From Macrolepiota albuminosa (lineage: Eukaryota > Basidiomycota > Agaricomycetes > Agaricales > Agaricaceae), in assembly GCA_027475525.1 (NCBI GenBank), contig JAMWFC010000032.1, positions 124,001 to 188,000 of the forward strand: 64,000 bases of DNA. Direction: 5' to 3'. A program made the position numbers and the translations under genes. Under the pieces are notes generated by a model that did no database searches, had not been told where the DNA came from, and was given only the letters and a program-made list of their open reading frames with translations. Positions 53,738 to 64,000 of this stretch are shown here, piece by piece. The stretch's first letter is position 1. Every line of letters starts with the position of its first letter.

Positions 53738-54510
53738 GCGTCTGTCGTGTAGTGGAATATTTCTCATTGGTATTCCTTGTATCTTGCATTAGGTGGGTTC
53801 GACTCCCCCTAGTGCATTGAGATCGAACTCAAATATTTTTGACCACACACAGAAGAATAGACTGATGTTTATTTACATCATAGCAATGTAAAGTAAGCAT
53901 CGGTGGTCTAGTGGAATATTATTCATTGGTCTTTATTATGTCTTGCAGTAGACGGGTTCGATTCCTACTAGTGCATTTTTGTCTCACTGTTTTTAGCTAA
54001 TTGTTATTTACTACACAGTATGATAAACAAAGCAAGGTCCTAATTTAAACATAGTGACATCATTTTTGCACTAGATGTAAACTGTACTAATTTTTGGTAA
54101 GGATCTGTGGTCAAATGGAATATTGATACATTGATATTTCATATTGTGCACAAGAGCCGGGTTCGAATCCCACTAGTGCACATCATTATACATGACATAA
54201 CTTTGTTTTACTAATTGTTATTTACGTCTATATTCTTTCTACTGCCCAATTCGAGGGTTCGAGTCCCCCTTGTGTAATCGTTGAAGAGTGTGTTGTTTTT
54301 TGCATTCATGAGAGTGGCATAACGGAACAAAACAATGGGATGGTTAATCTTAGTGGACCTGAGTCCTGTCCAAACTAATTGAAATGTCTGTAGTAAAGTG
54401 CTGTAGCCTAGTACACAATACTAGAGTGATATTTATGTATAATCCACAGAATGTCCTGTGGTCTAGCAGAATATTGTCACTTTATGTTCCTTCTAGTGCA
54501 CAACTGGAGG
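53738..54510 (+). repeat. Array of tRNA-derived units
   Basis: Units of tRNA size lie at 53738-53816 (79 bp), 53897-53975 (79 bp) and 54101-54180 (80 bp), with partial ones at 54241-54276 and 54452-54510. They have box-A-like TGGTCTAGTGGA and box-B-like GGGTTCGA(A/C/T)TCC, and end CTAGTGCA. The first bases, GCATCGGTGGTCTAGTGG, resemble glycine tRNA genes. Stems have lost much pairing and no plausible anticodon loop is present, so they are pseudogenes or SINE-like units. A shared GACTGATATTTATTTACACCATAG precedes the units. Confidence 0.7.
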
Positions 54511-54621
54511 TAACGGATCAAACAGAATTATAATGGATTCGTCAGCGGCACAACAGGACGGATAATCTTGACGAAAAATAACCAACGGAAAAGCCAAGAA
54601 TTATAGTAACTAAGGATTAAA

Positions 54622-56875
54622 TTACTCGTCCGATGTGTATTCCTCCTCTTCATTAGATTCATGTAATGTGTCTGAATAGAACAAATCCTCATCAAGCAGG
54701 TAGTCTGCTGTCAAAAATGCAAAGTCGTCCGGTGTATATGGCCCTTGAGGTCTGGGAAGTGTGATGTCTTCATAGTTTGCTATCAGGCCTGACGATGAAG
54801 ATGGTGAGGGTGACTCTGACATATCAACAGACACATCATCAGTATGACCAGCTTGATTGAAAGAGCCAATGGGCCTACATCGACCATTGACTCTGACATA
54901 TCAACAGACACATCATCAGTATGACCAGCTTGATTGAAAGGGCCAATGGGCCTACATCGACCATGTTTTGCTCTAGCGCGAAATTCTTGTTCTGTTGAAA
55001 TAAATTAACTATGATTACCAGTGCCAAATTATACTCACGTTGTTGATACAATTTGTTAATTCTTCTCTGATCCTCACGTCGAGTCATACGTGTCTCATAT
55101 TCCTCCCACTCCTGGACATTGTTACCAGTCGGTAGGGTTGGAGAAGGAGATTGTTGGAAGGGGGAAGACGGGATTTGAAGAGCCGTTACATCAAAAAGTG
55201 GTGGAATATTTTCTTCATTATCGGCTGCCATGCCTCCATCCATCTCTTCTGCCGTCACAAGAAATAGCGGTGGAAGGTTTTCTTCGTCCTCGGTCACCAT
55301 ACGTCTGCTGCTCCAGACTTCTGTTTGTCCACCGTCACCGGCCGCCATGGTCTCCATCGCTGTTAGTCCTTCTGCTCCTTCACCAACAATGAATAGAGGT
55401 GGCAAAGAATCGTCGTCCATCTCCTCTTCCGCAGGAATGAACAAAGGGGGCAAATCATTGTCTTCGGTCTCCTCTTCCGCAGGAATGAACAAAGGAGGCA
55501 AAGAATCCTCTTCCATCTCCTCTTGCGCAGGAATGAACAAAGGTGGCAAAGATTTGTCTTCCGTCTCCTCTTCCGCAGGAATGAACAAAGGCGGCAAAGA
55601 TTTGTCTTCCGTCTCCTCTTCCGCAGGAATGAACAAAGGAGGGATACCCTCTAAGTCAGGGTCACTAATGGATGGATTAGGGATATCCACCTGGTCGTCG
55701 TCAGTTTCCCCCAGCTCCCTGAATGTCCCATGGACATGAGCTGCTGGGGCGGAAGGAAGTTGGGATGCCGGTTGAACCACAACGCGAGAGTTTTCCATTG
55801 TAGGGCCATACACCAGTCCAGGTTTACTCTGACTGTAGAGGTGGTGGAATGGATGTTGTGCGCTCGAGGGTTCGATATGTGTCAATACACCAGTCCAGGT
55901 TTACTCTGACTGTAGAGGTGGTGGAATGGATGTTGTGCGCTCGAGGGTTCGATATGTGTCAGGATGGCCATTGGGGAGAGTCGACATCAGGGAGAGTGGT
56001 AGGATGGGCCATGAAGAGGCAGTCTTGAGGATCAGGCTGCTCACCATCAATACTGTTGGTATGGGACTCGATGCCTGTCAATTGGCCCATCCGAGCAGGA
56101 TCCACGGACCTGGCAACGGAACTGACAACGGAAGCAGCAACAGACTTGCTGCCAGCAAACAGGCGGATCATATCGTTGGCCGTTGGCACATGTTCTGTCC
56201 TATCCAGCGACCGCCACTTGTCTAGGGCTAGAAGCGTCCGCTGGTGGCCCCTGGTAGATCCGCTACCTGCAAACACACGGAGCAAATCGTCTGGTGCTGG
56301 GACAGACACCAATCCATCGGATGGCAATGTCATGGGCGGCCGGCGGTTGCATGCCAAGAAGCTTTCAAGAGAGTGGAAGCCTTGCTGATGTATGAGAAGG
56401 CAATGCTCCAGCGTTTCATTGCTTAAGACCTGAACATCCTCTCGGCCAATGTGGTTCCACCAATCACAGCCATACAGATTCCTGATAAGACCTTGACGGC
56501 CATCAACAAACTCCAGGATCTCTGTGGGCAAAGTTTGCTGATTTTGAAGAGGGAAAAATCGGCTCATGCTTTTGATAATGTCTGGGACATTGCAGACCAC
56601 ATTATTCAGTGATGCAGCCCCCAGATATGACAATACAAAGTTCTATGGCACACAGTCAGATCCTAATATATTTACACATTTTGAAGTTATCTTACCAACT
56701 CCTTGTCTAGATGCTGGATAATCCATGCCTCTTCCGCTTCAAGACTTGGCGGAAGATTGCCAAATATGGAAAGTGCTGCAATGAGGCGTGACTCGATGTA
56801 GTCAACAACCTCTTGCAAATTTTCTAGTACAGTAGCTTGGGACAAGACATTGTGTGGTACAGAGGTAGACGCCAT
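54622..56875 (-). CDS. Three-exon gene with acidic LPPLFIPAEEE repeats, function unknown
   Basis: Proposed minus-strand exons are 56696-56875, 55039-56642 and 54622-54991, with introns GTAAGA...CATAG (53 bp) and GTGAGT...CAACAG (47 bp). The N-terminus (ENLQEVVDYIESRL, then LPTEILEFVDGRQGLIRNLYGCDWW) is helical. The middle holds about seven copies of an acidic repeat, SLPPLFIPAEEETED (about 55390-55690). After splicing, the last exon reads RARAKHGRCRPIGPFNQAG and ends in an acidic tail. Two 77-bp duplications (54812-54965, 55808-55961) lie inside. The second coincides with a frame break that removal of one copy does not fully repair. Its position on the same strand just downstream of a KDZ transposase suggests possible cargo, which is unproven. 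Confidence 0.65.
54812..54965. repeat. 77-bp direct tandem duplication in the last exon
   Basis: Copies begin at 54812 and 54889 in the exon 54622-54991. Ignoring one copy leaves the spliced frame open from the acceptor to the stop. Confidence 0.85.
55808..55961. repeat. 77-bp direct tandem duplication
   Basis: Copies begin at 55808 and 55885 and split the second exon of the acidic-repeat gene. Confidence 0.85.
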
Positions 56876-56995
56876 TGCACTCTTGCTTGTAGAAGCGGAT
56901 ACTGCTATGTATCAGATTTTTGTGCCTTGTAAACAAAAGTGATTTTCAACAATTCCATTGCACGTGACTGTCACAAATCCATTCCGATCATCCGC

Positions 56996-57120
56996 TGATG
57001 GCAGCAAGCTGCATCCATCAGTTCAATCCGTCTCTGCATCCGTCACATCAATCGGTCTCTGCATCCATCACATCAATCCGTCTCTGCATCCATCACATCA
57101 ATCCGTCTCTGCATCCACCA
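56996..57120. repeat. Short tandem repeat, ~26-bp units
   Basis: TCTGCATCCATCACATCAATCCG-type units occur four to five times between the two minus-strand genes. Confidence 0.8.
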
Positions 57121-57446
57121 TTTTCACAGCGGATCTCTTGCAGTTTGGGGGGGAATAAAATCAGGAAGCACCCGCCTAAATTTATCAATTGCCATCGAGG
57201 CCAATTCTTGCCACATGGCCACCTTTTTGTGGGCATATGACTGGAGACCTCTTTTCTTCACTGACATACCACGCTTCGACCAAATATCTGCCTGGTTGAA
57301 GAAATACCGAACTGTCCACTCCATTTCACTCATGACAAGCTGACATTCCTCTGTCCATCTGTTGCGTTGTGCTCTAGCACGTAGATAATGAACATGATTA
57401 ACTGAAGAGATATGTTCACGAACGGATGTAATGATAACGGAAATGT

Positions 57447-57600
57447 TAACAAGAGGACTCACATTCAGAAATAGTTGCAGATTCATTTTCTGCATCAGAA
57501 TTAGAGTGCCATATCCAAGATACTAACAAGAGGACTCACATTCAGAAATAGTTGCAGATTCATTTTCTGCATCAGAATTAGAGTGCCATATCCAAGATAC
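57447..57600. repeat. 77-bp direct tandem duplication in the KDZ gene
   Basis: Copies begin at 57447 and 57524. Member of the 77-bp series. Confidence 0.85.
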
Positions 57601-58886
57601 TTGATCCTTGATGAACCAGGAATGTTGGGATCTCGTATAGCTGTGCTTGCATTCAAATCCGCTTTCTGTAGAACTGGATACTTTCTCTGAATGCTGGGGT
57701 CCGATCCCAGTCGCAGCAGAGCACTGCGGCATCGTGCATAGGCATGAGCCTTCACCAGGATTGAGGCCTGGATTCTTTGAAGAGATGCGCAAGCTCGAGT
57801 TTTCACATTCTTGCTTGGGGCGACCCGGACGACGTGAGAATATAGGAATGATTTCTCTGCAATGAATTCCCGAAGGGCTTGCAGGAGCCTTTCAATTTGA
57901 ATCAAGCGCAGATTGCGCTCTATCATTGTTAATGGTGAGACATTACCCATGATCATAGATGGGAAGGAGATTTCAAAATCTTCTGAAACAACTACATCCG
58001 TTGGTTCAAGGTTATCCGCCGGCGGTACCAGCGGATCCGCTGGTTGTCCATCTTCCGCCATTTCATTGTCGTCAAAGGCTCTGGGAACTTCATCCGGTTC
58101 CAGGGGGGCAGTCCGCCTTCCACCAGCAATGAACCCGCTCCTGTCCTGAGAAGCAGCAAGGACATTGAGTCGAACCCTTAATATTTCTCTTTCTGCCTCG
58201 ACCTTTTGCCGATCATCATTGCTTGCATGCCGATTCAAACGGCGAACCTGGTCCTGAATTGCAATTCTGAGCATCCAATTAGTGAAATAGTTTGGGCCAT
58301 CAGCAATACACCTTACTGCTGCTCCTCAATGTCAAGGGCAAGTTGAATCCAGAAGGAATGAATATCTGTTGCTGCAACATCCGTTGAGTGGTTTCCACTG
58401 TCTGCTGCCATTCGGTCTTCACTTGCACTATTGAAGGTCATTGTACGAGCTTTCAGAATATCCATTGCTTTACGGTTTCCCTCCTCTCTGAGCCTTTCTG
58501 CCTTAGCTATTCCAGCTTCCCAGCTTGTTAGTAAATCCGTTGATATTTCAACGGATCGCTCGGTGAAATATTGAACGGCTGCATCTCTCATCTCAACAGC
58601 AGTCCTGTACTTTCGACATAGGAATGGAACCATGTCAAGCAGCTTCTTCCAGTTTGAGTCACACATGTGATCATCAAGGATTTCTGCCCAATGTGCCAAG
58701 GTAGCCATACGGGCCATCTGTGAGACTTCATTTAGTGTAGACCAGAGACTTTCAATTATCTCCCCAGCCAAATGACCGGCCCCAGGAATGAAGGACAGGG
58801 CAAAGCGGAAAAAACAATCCTCCTTATGCCCATGGACATGAAGAAGGGACAGGATTGAATTGATGAGCAGATGGCGGACAGGTAGA

Positions 58887-59040
58887 GTTAAAGAATGTCA
58901 CTCACCGTTGGCTGTTCCTTTGCACGCTTGAGATAGTGGGTGAGCTCATCCCTCCTGGCCATAGTTAAAGAATGTCACTCACCGTTGGCTGTTCCTTTGC
59001 GCGCTTGAGATAGTGGGTGAGCTCATCCCTCCTGGCCATC
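58887..59040. repeat. ~77-bp tandem duplication in the KDZ gene
   Basis: Copies begin near 58887 and 58964 and differ by at least one base (GCACGC versus GCGCGC). Confidence 0.75.
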
Positions 59041-59126
59041 ATACCACCACCTTCTGAATGCCATACATCATGAGCAGGATTAGAATGTTGGACGTGATCC
59101 GCCTTGAAGTTGCCGTCCATCATTAA

Positions 59127-59226
59127 NNNNNNNNNNNNNNNNNNNNNNNNNNNNNNNNNNNNNNNNNNNNNNNNNNNNNNNNNNNNNNNNNNNNNNNNNN
59201 NNNNNNNNNNNNNNNNNNNNNNNNNN
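59127..59226. other. Assembly gap (100 N)
   Basis: Exactly 100 N, separating the KDZ transposase from the duplicated block that follows. Confidence 1.
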
Positions 59227-60668
59227 TTTCTCTTTCTTTTATTATCAATCATTTATGTCTTACATATGATGATCATTAATAATAAATTTATTACATAAGC
59301 GTTCTTCTCTTTCTTTTATTATCAATCATTTATGTCTTACATATGATGATCATTAATAATAAATTTATTACATAAGCGTTCGTCTGGACAAACGCTTATG
59401 TAATCATTTGAGAACAGGTCTGCAGTGGCTGTAATTTTCCTACACGGAGTGATAAAAAAAAACTTCTCTTTCTTTTATTATCAATCATTTATGTCTTACA
59501 TATGATGATCATTAATAATAAATTTATTACATAAGTGTTTGTCTGGATGAATTATTATCAATCATTTATGTCTTACATATGATGATCATTAATAATAAAT
59601 TTATTACATAAGTGTTTGTCTGGATGAACACTTATGTAATCATTTGAGAACAGGTCTGCAGTGACTGTAATTTTCCTACACGGAGTGATAAAAAAAAACT
59701 TCTCTTTCTTTTATTATCAATTATTTATGTCTTACATATGATGATCATTAATAATAAATTTATTACATAAGTGTTCGTCTGGACAAACGCTTATGTAATC
59801 ATTTGAGAACAGGTCTGCAGTGACTGTAATTTTCCTACACGGAGTGATAAAAAGTCTGGACAAACGCTTATGTAATCATTTGAGAACAGGTCTGCAGTGA
59901 CTGTAATTTTCCTACACGGAGTGATAAAAAAAAACTTCTCTTTCTTTTATTATCAATTGAGAACAGGTCTGCAGTGACTGTAATTTTCCTACACGGAGTG
60001 ATAAAAAAAAACTTCTCTTTCTTTTATTATCAATTATTTATATCTTACATATGATGATCATTAATAATAAATTTATTACATAAGCGTTCGTCTGGACGAA
60101 CGCTTATGTAATCATTTGAGAACAGGTCTGCAGTGGCTGTAATTTTCCTACACGGAGTGATAAAAAAACTTCTCTTTCTTTTATTATCAATCATTTATGT
60201 CTTACATATAATGATGATTCATTAATAATAAATGTATTATGTATTACGTAAGCGTTCATCTGGACAAACGCTTATGTAATCATTTGAGAACACTGTAATT
60301 TTCCTACACGGAGTGATAAAAAATTTAAAAGAAAACTAGCCTTGAAAGTTATAAAAATACAATAAAATTTTCGGGAGTATTATTATGTACTCAGTCTAGA
60401 TTTCAAGAGGAAAGAAGACTCAAAAATTGAGAGAGCCTATTGCACATTAAAATGTGCAAAAAGAGTTGCTAATCCCAACAGGCAAAAGTTCAGAGTTATA
60501 CACAAAGAAAAAGCACAGATTCAGATCAGGTTCTATTGAATGATACTGTAGCCAAATTGCAAGATGCTGATTTTGAACCAAGTAACAGACACTCAGACTG
60601 TGACTAGGAGAATAAACTTCAAGACTATTGGGGTACCTATACACTGTTCGTTGCAGTCAGCAAGGCTG

Positions 60669-61285
60669 TGTAACACTTCCAGAGGATGGAACCGACAACC
60701 TCAGGAAAACTGGAACTAGCAGGGGTTGAACCTGCATCGCATGTTACCATTACACCATAGTCCCGTGTTACTATTTGCTTTTTGTTGTCAACTAGTACCA
60801 TTCTAGCTCCAGTCAATAGGGGCTTAAGCATAACCCCAGGCTTTAACTAAGGTATATTGACACACCCTTACACTCTCCCCTCTAGACTTGTTCCGGCAAG
60901 TCTCAGGATCTCAAGTGCACCCTCCTTGTACCTTATCCTGATCACAGACCATGCATCCGGTATTTCATGACTTATAGGTCCCAGGGTAAAGGCCACCTTA
61001 TGTCAGCGGATCAACCTAGATCATGACGCAGGCTTGGTCACGAACATACAAGGCTAGCACAGCCACTGTAGTTCCGCCAAATGTAACACTTCCAGAGGAT
61101 TGAACCGACAACCTCAGGAAAGCTGGAACTAGCAGGACTTGAACCTGCATCGCATGTTACCATTACACCATAGTCCCGTGTTACTATTTGCTTATTGTTG
61201 TCAACTAGTACCATCCTAGCTCCAGTCAATAGGGGCTTAAGCATAACCCCAGGCTTTAACTAAGGTATATTGACACATCCTTACA
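60669..61285 (-). mobile_element. TRIM-like element, duplicate copy
   Basis: LTRs are at 60669-60872 and 61082-61285, same sequence as 34635-35251. It is not independent evidence for the element because the whole block is duplicated. Confidence 0.7.
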
Positions 61286-62603
61286 GTCTGTGAATGAAGG
61301 GAAGACACATACAATGAGAAATTCCTGAGCTTGGATAAGGAAATTTTAGGCTTAGCCATAACACTTTTTTGCATTGGATCAGAGAGTCTATATTATAAAA
61401 AGGGCGGCTTCCACCACAATCAGTCTGTATAGACATATTGGACCCTGTAATGTGATGGTCAGTCATCTTTGTCTCAGGAAGTTCTTCATCTGTTGGCTTT
61501 GCAGCCATTTGATCTATCCTATTGTCTGGTTGTGGTCAGTCATCTTTGTCTCAGGAAGTTCTTCATCTGTTGGCTTTGCAGCCATTTGATCTATCCTATT
61601 GTCTGGTTGTTTAGTTATGGGGTCCCACTTTACAGAAGGGGTGTTTAGTATGTTTTTTGCTCTATTTACACACGGGTGGGGGTGAAATTTCATTTGGTAT
61701 TTTACATATAATGTACAGCCAGACTACATATTATATTACCGGATAGCTGTATATATGCATAGGAGGAAGAGAGAGAGAAGACTTATATATATATAGAAAA
61801 TGAACTTGATACTTCCTATATGTCTGTTGGTATAGTATTATTATTTATGACAAATAGCTGCTGAATAACAGTAAGACATGGTAACAAAACAGACAAGTTT
61901 AAAGTCTCGTTGATAAAGTCGTTGATGATGATTTTTGAAAAGAGTAAGCGAGACAAAATATACTAATAAGGAACTTAATAGAAACTTCTAGAGCATTCCA
62001 GAACATCACGTGATCTGAAACGAACTTGTGAGGAACTCGAGACGTTCGAGCTTGTAAAGAACCCTTTCTCTTACTTACGTAAGAGAGTCGGGGAATGCAA
62101 GTCGACTTGAGAAAATGTTATGCTGAACCATAAGTCAGAATCTGTTTATTAAATCTTGTTGGACAGACACATTGTGCCAGATAGCCCAAGATACATGAGA
62201 CTCAACATAGAAGTGATCAGAGAAGCCCTAGTATAGATTCATAGGTAGGATGCTATATTCTGTCCTGTTTTATTCATATTTTAATTTGACCACTGTCAGT
62301 CTGTTTTCTACTGTATGCCATCTTAATTCTTAGAAGACTACAATGGTCTCATAAAAGGGATAGTAATAATGAGGCCTACTACATAGGACTATACTTATAT
62401 TTTCATATTGTTTATATATATTTATATATTCCTATATATCTAAGAGATTATAAGTATATAACTTCAATAGTTTTTCACTGCACATGGTAGCCAGATCCAA
62501 TAGACAGGTTCTGACTGATGGCTCTATGCATGAAAGGCTCTATAACATTGCATTACAGTTAGACAAGGAGCACACAATATTTAAGAGAACAGCATCTGTT
62601 CTA

Positions 62604-64000
62604 CAGTGGCTCAAAAAACTGTCCCAATGTTTCATACTTTTTGAAAGATGACATTGGCATGAAGGATGGGAAGTACATAAAATTCTGATTAAATCATGTA
62701 AAATACTATGGCATCATAGCTACAGAATAAATGGCATGAAGGATGGGAAGTACATAAAATTCTGATTAAATCATGTAAAATACTATGGCATCATAGCTAC
62801 AGAATAAATTAGGTTTATGTAATCAAGATCAAAAGTGATGGAGCAATAGCCATTTTAAAATATTCACTCATTGGGACAGTTTTTTGAGCATCTCTAATTT
62901 TTCAGGTTTATCCGATGGAGCAATAGCCATTTTAAAATATTCACTCATTGAGACAGTTTTTTGAGCATCTCTAATTTTTCAGGTTTATCCCTATTTTACT
63001 CAGAAATAAAGAGTAAGTTGCATGTGAAAATATAAACAAAGTCATGTGACCATGTTTAGATATATTTGGGAGTAGTTCAAGCTGGTTGAACCACATCTTG
63101 ACCTTCAACCACTATCATGAAACCTATTCCTTCTGCACAACACTCTACTGTTGTTTCTTTTCTTGCTCAAAGGTATTCTCTGGTCAGATTGGGGCTCAAA
63201 CTGGTCTAGGGAAGTCTACTACTAGGAGGATTGGTAGAGAGTTGGAGATGGACAAGGAAAACCATCCTGGAGGCCATCCTGCTAAGCTTACTCCATGTGA
63301 TAAACAGGCTATTGTTCAACAAATCTCAACTGGGAGACTTGATACAGCTGTCCAGGCCACTAATTTTATCAACAACATCATTTTCAACCCTGTCTCTTCC
63401 AAGACTGTCTGGAATGTGTTGAAGGAGGAGAGGTATTGATCTGCTACCAAAAGAAAAGTTCCTATGCTCAAAGCTAAACATTGACAACTACAGCTTAAAT
63501 GGGCTCAGAAGCATCAGAACTGGACTATAGAGGACTGGAAAAGGGTGTTGTGGACAGATGAGACAAAGATTAACAGAATTGGGTCAGATGGGAAGCAGTA
63601 TGTGTGGAAGCTACAAGGAGAAGACATTTCAGACCGAACAACTACACCTACTGTGAAGCATGGAGGAGGGAATAATCTCATGGTATGGGGCTGTATGAGT
63701 TGGAATGGGGTAGAAAAGCTTGTAGAGGTGGTGGAGATCATGAATGCAGAGCAGTACTGTGAAATTTTGGATGATGGAGCAAAGAAGAGCTTTGAGAAGT
63801 TGAGGTGGTGGAGATCATGAATGCAGAGCAGTACTGTGAAATTTTGGATGATGGAGCAAAGAAGAGCTTTGAGAAGTTAAAGATGATGAAGAGTGCCTGC
63901 TACTTTCAACAGGAGAATGACTCCAAACACAACTCCAAGAGGGCTGACAAGTGGTTTGAGGACAACAACTTTAATGTCCTTTGGTGGCCAGCCCAATCCC
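62604..64000 (+). mobile_element. Tc1/mariner element, duplicate copy, cut by window end
   Basis: Same as 36570-37966. The transposase parts lie at 63086-63439, 63545-63820 and onward to the window end. Confidence 0.9.

Larger units (their letters stand above)
57124..59126 (-). pseudogene. KDZ-type transposase, C-terminal half, cut by gap
   Basis: On the minus strand: MDGNFKADHVQHSNP (58965-59126, with the DGNFK pattern of the RNase H-like core), then HVHGHKEDCFFRFALSFIPG and MAGEIIESLWSTLNEVS (58.8-58.7 kb), HMCDSNWKKLLDM, a helical region (57501-58274: LLQALREFIAEKSFLY, RIQASILVKAHAYARCRSAL, ADLNASTAIRDPNIPGS) and a last exon LRARAQRNRWTEECQ..EMEWTVRYFF..(57124-57390). These are the conserved blocks of Kyakuja-Dileera-Zisupton transposases, which are expanded in basidiomycetes. 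An intron GTGAGT...CTTCAG precedes the last exon. 77-bp duplications at 57447 and 58887, and a frame change near 57600, interrupt it. The N-terminal half is beyond the 100-N gap, where unrelated sequence follows. Confidence 0.85.
59227..64000 (+). repeat. Duplicate of 33193-37966 (constant offset 26,034)
   Basis: All landmarks recur at the same offset without indels: hairpin array (59227-60324), TRIM-like element (60669-61285), interspersed repeat (61381-61849) and Tc1 element (from 62604), including every internal 77-bp duplication and both transposase TGA codons. The window ends inside the copy. Confidence 0.95.

Noticed and set aside
55230..55739. Plus-strand Ser/Gly repeat protein (SSAGMNKGGK units)
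   Set aside because: Shadow of the acidic repeat on the minus strand, which splices into a longer gene.

Overview
This window looks like repeat-dominated DNA from a filamentous fungus, most likely an agaricomycete (mushroom-forming basidiomycete). The reasons are chromodomain Ty3/gypsy elements of fungal type, a KDZ-type transposase, GT-AG introns of about 47-60 bp, and a Zn-cluster/coiled-coil protein of the kind common in agaric genomes. The organism is inferred, not proven. Very little of the window is ordinary host gene space. Only four loci look like cellular or at least non-retroelement genes: a small three-exon coiled-coil gene (18.8-19.4 kb), a membrane/ankyrin gene with a tandem exon array (39.2-42.6 kb), a single-pass membrane protein (43.5-44.3 kb) and an acidic-repeat protein (54.6-56.9 kb).

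Layout. 0.2-7 kb: minus-strand Ty3/gypsy element A (gag, protease, RT with FIDD, RNase H, integrase), decayed. 7.9-10.8 kb: rearranged copy of a second gypsy family, B (chromodomain plus an accessory ORF series). 11.8-12.4 kb: minisatellite. 13.1-14.9 kb: gag relic. 15-17.5 kb: an element copy and a solo LTR with TSD. 18.5-20.1 kb: interspersed repeats and a small gene. 20.1-31.4 kb: a young, GC-rich gypsy element C with two 727-bp LTRs, TSD ATGGG, self-priming-type PBS, gag, two protease domains, RT-RNaseH-integrase-chromodomain, and an intron-containing antisense gene between pol and the 3' LTR. 32.4-38.4 kb: inverted element copy, hairpin array, a TRIM-like element with a tRNA-like sequence in each LTR, and a Tc1/mariner element. 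39.2-44.3 kb: ankyrin and membrane genes. 46.4-52.7 kb: a second solo LTR and a fuller copy of family B with its roughly 1,000-codon accessory region. 52.7-54.5 kb: GC-rich minisatellite and tRNA-derived repeats. 54.6-59.1 kb: acidic-repeat gene and KDZ transposase, ending at a gap. 59.2-64 kb: a copy of 33.2-38.0 kb at a constant offset.

Two assembly signatures matter to any reader. First, there are dozens of direct tandem duplications with a period of 77 bp in unrelated sequences. They break many reading frames, and several frames are recovered when one copy is ignored. They look like unmerged contig overlaps, not biology. Second, 33193-37966 recurs at 59227-64000 with constant offset, including its internal 77-bp duplications, directly after a 100-N gap. 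Coordinates, frames and copy numbers should be read with this in mind.

The most interesting biology is (i) the spliced antisense gene in element C, (ii) the accessory coding region carried downstream of pol by two diverged family-B copies, (iii) the TRIM-like element with tRNA-like LTRs, and (iv) the ankyrin exon-intron unit that has been amplified in tandem.
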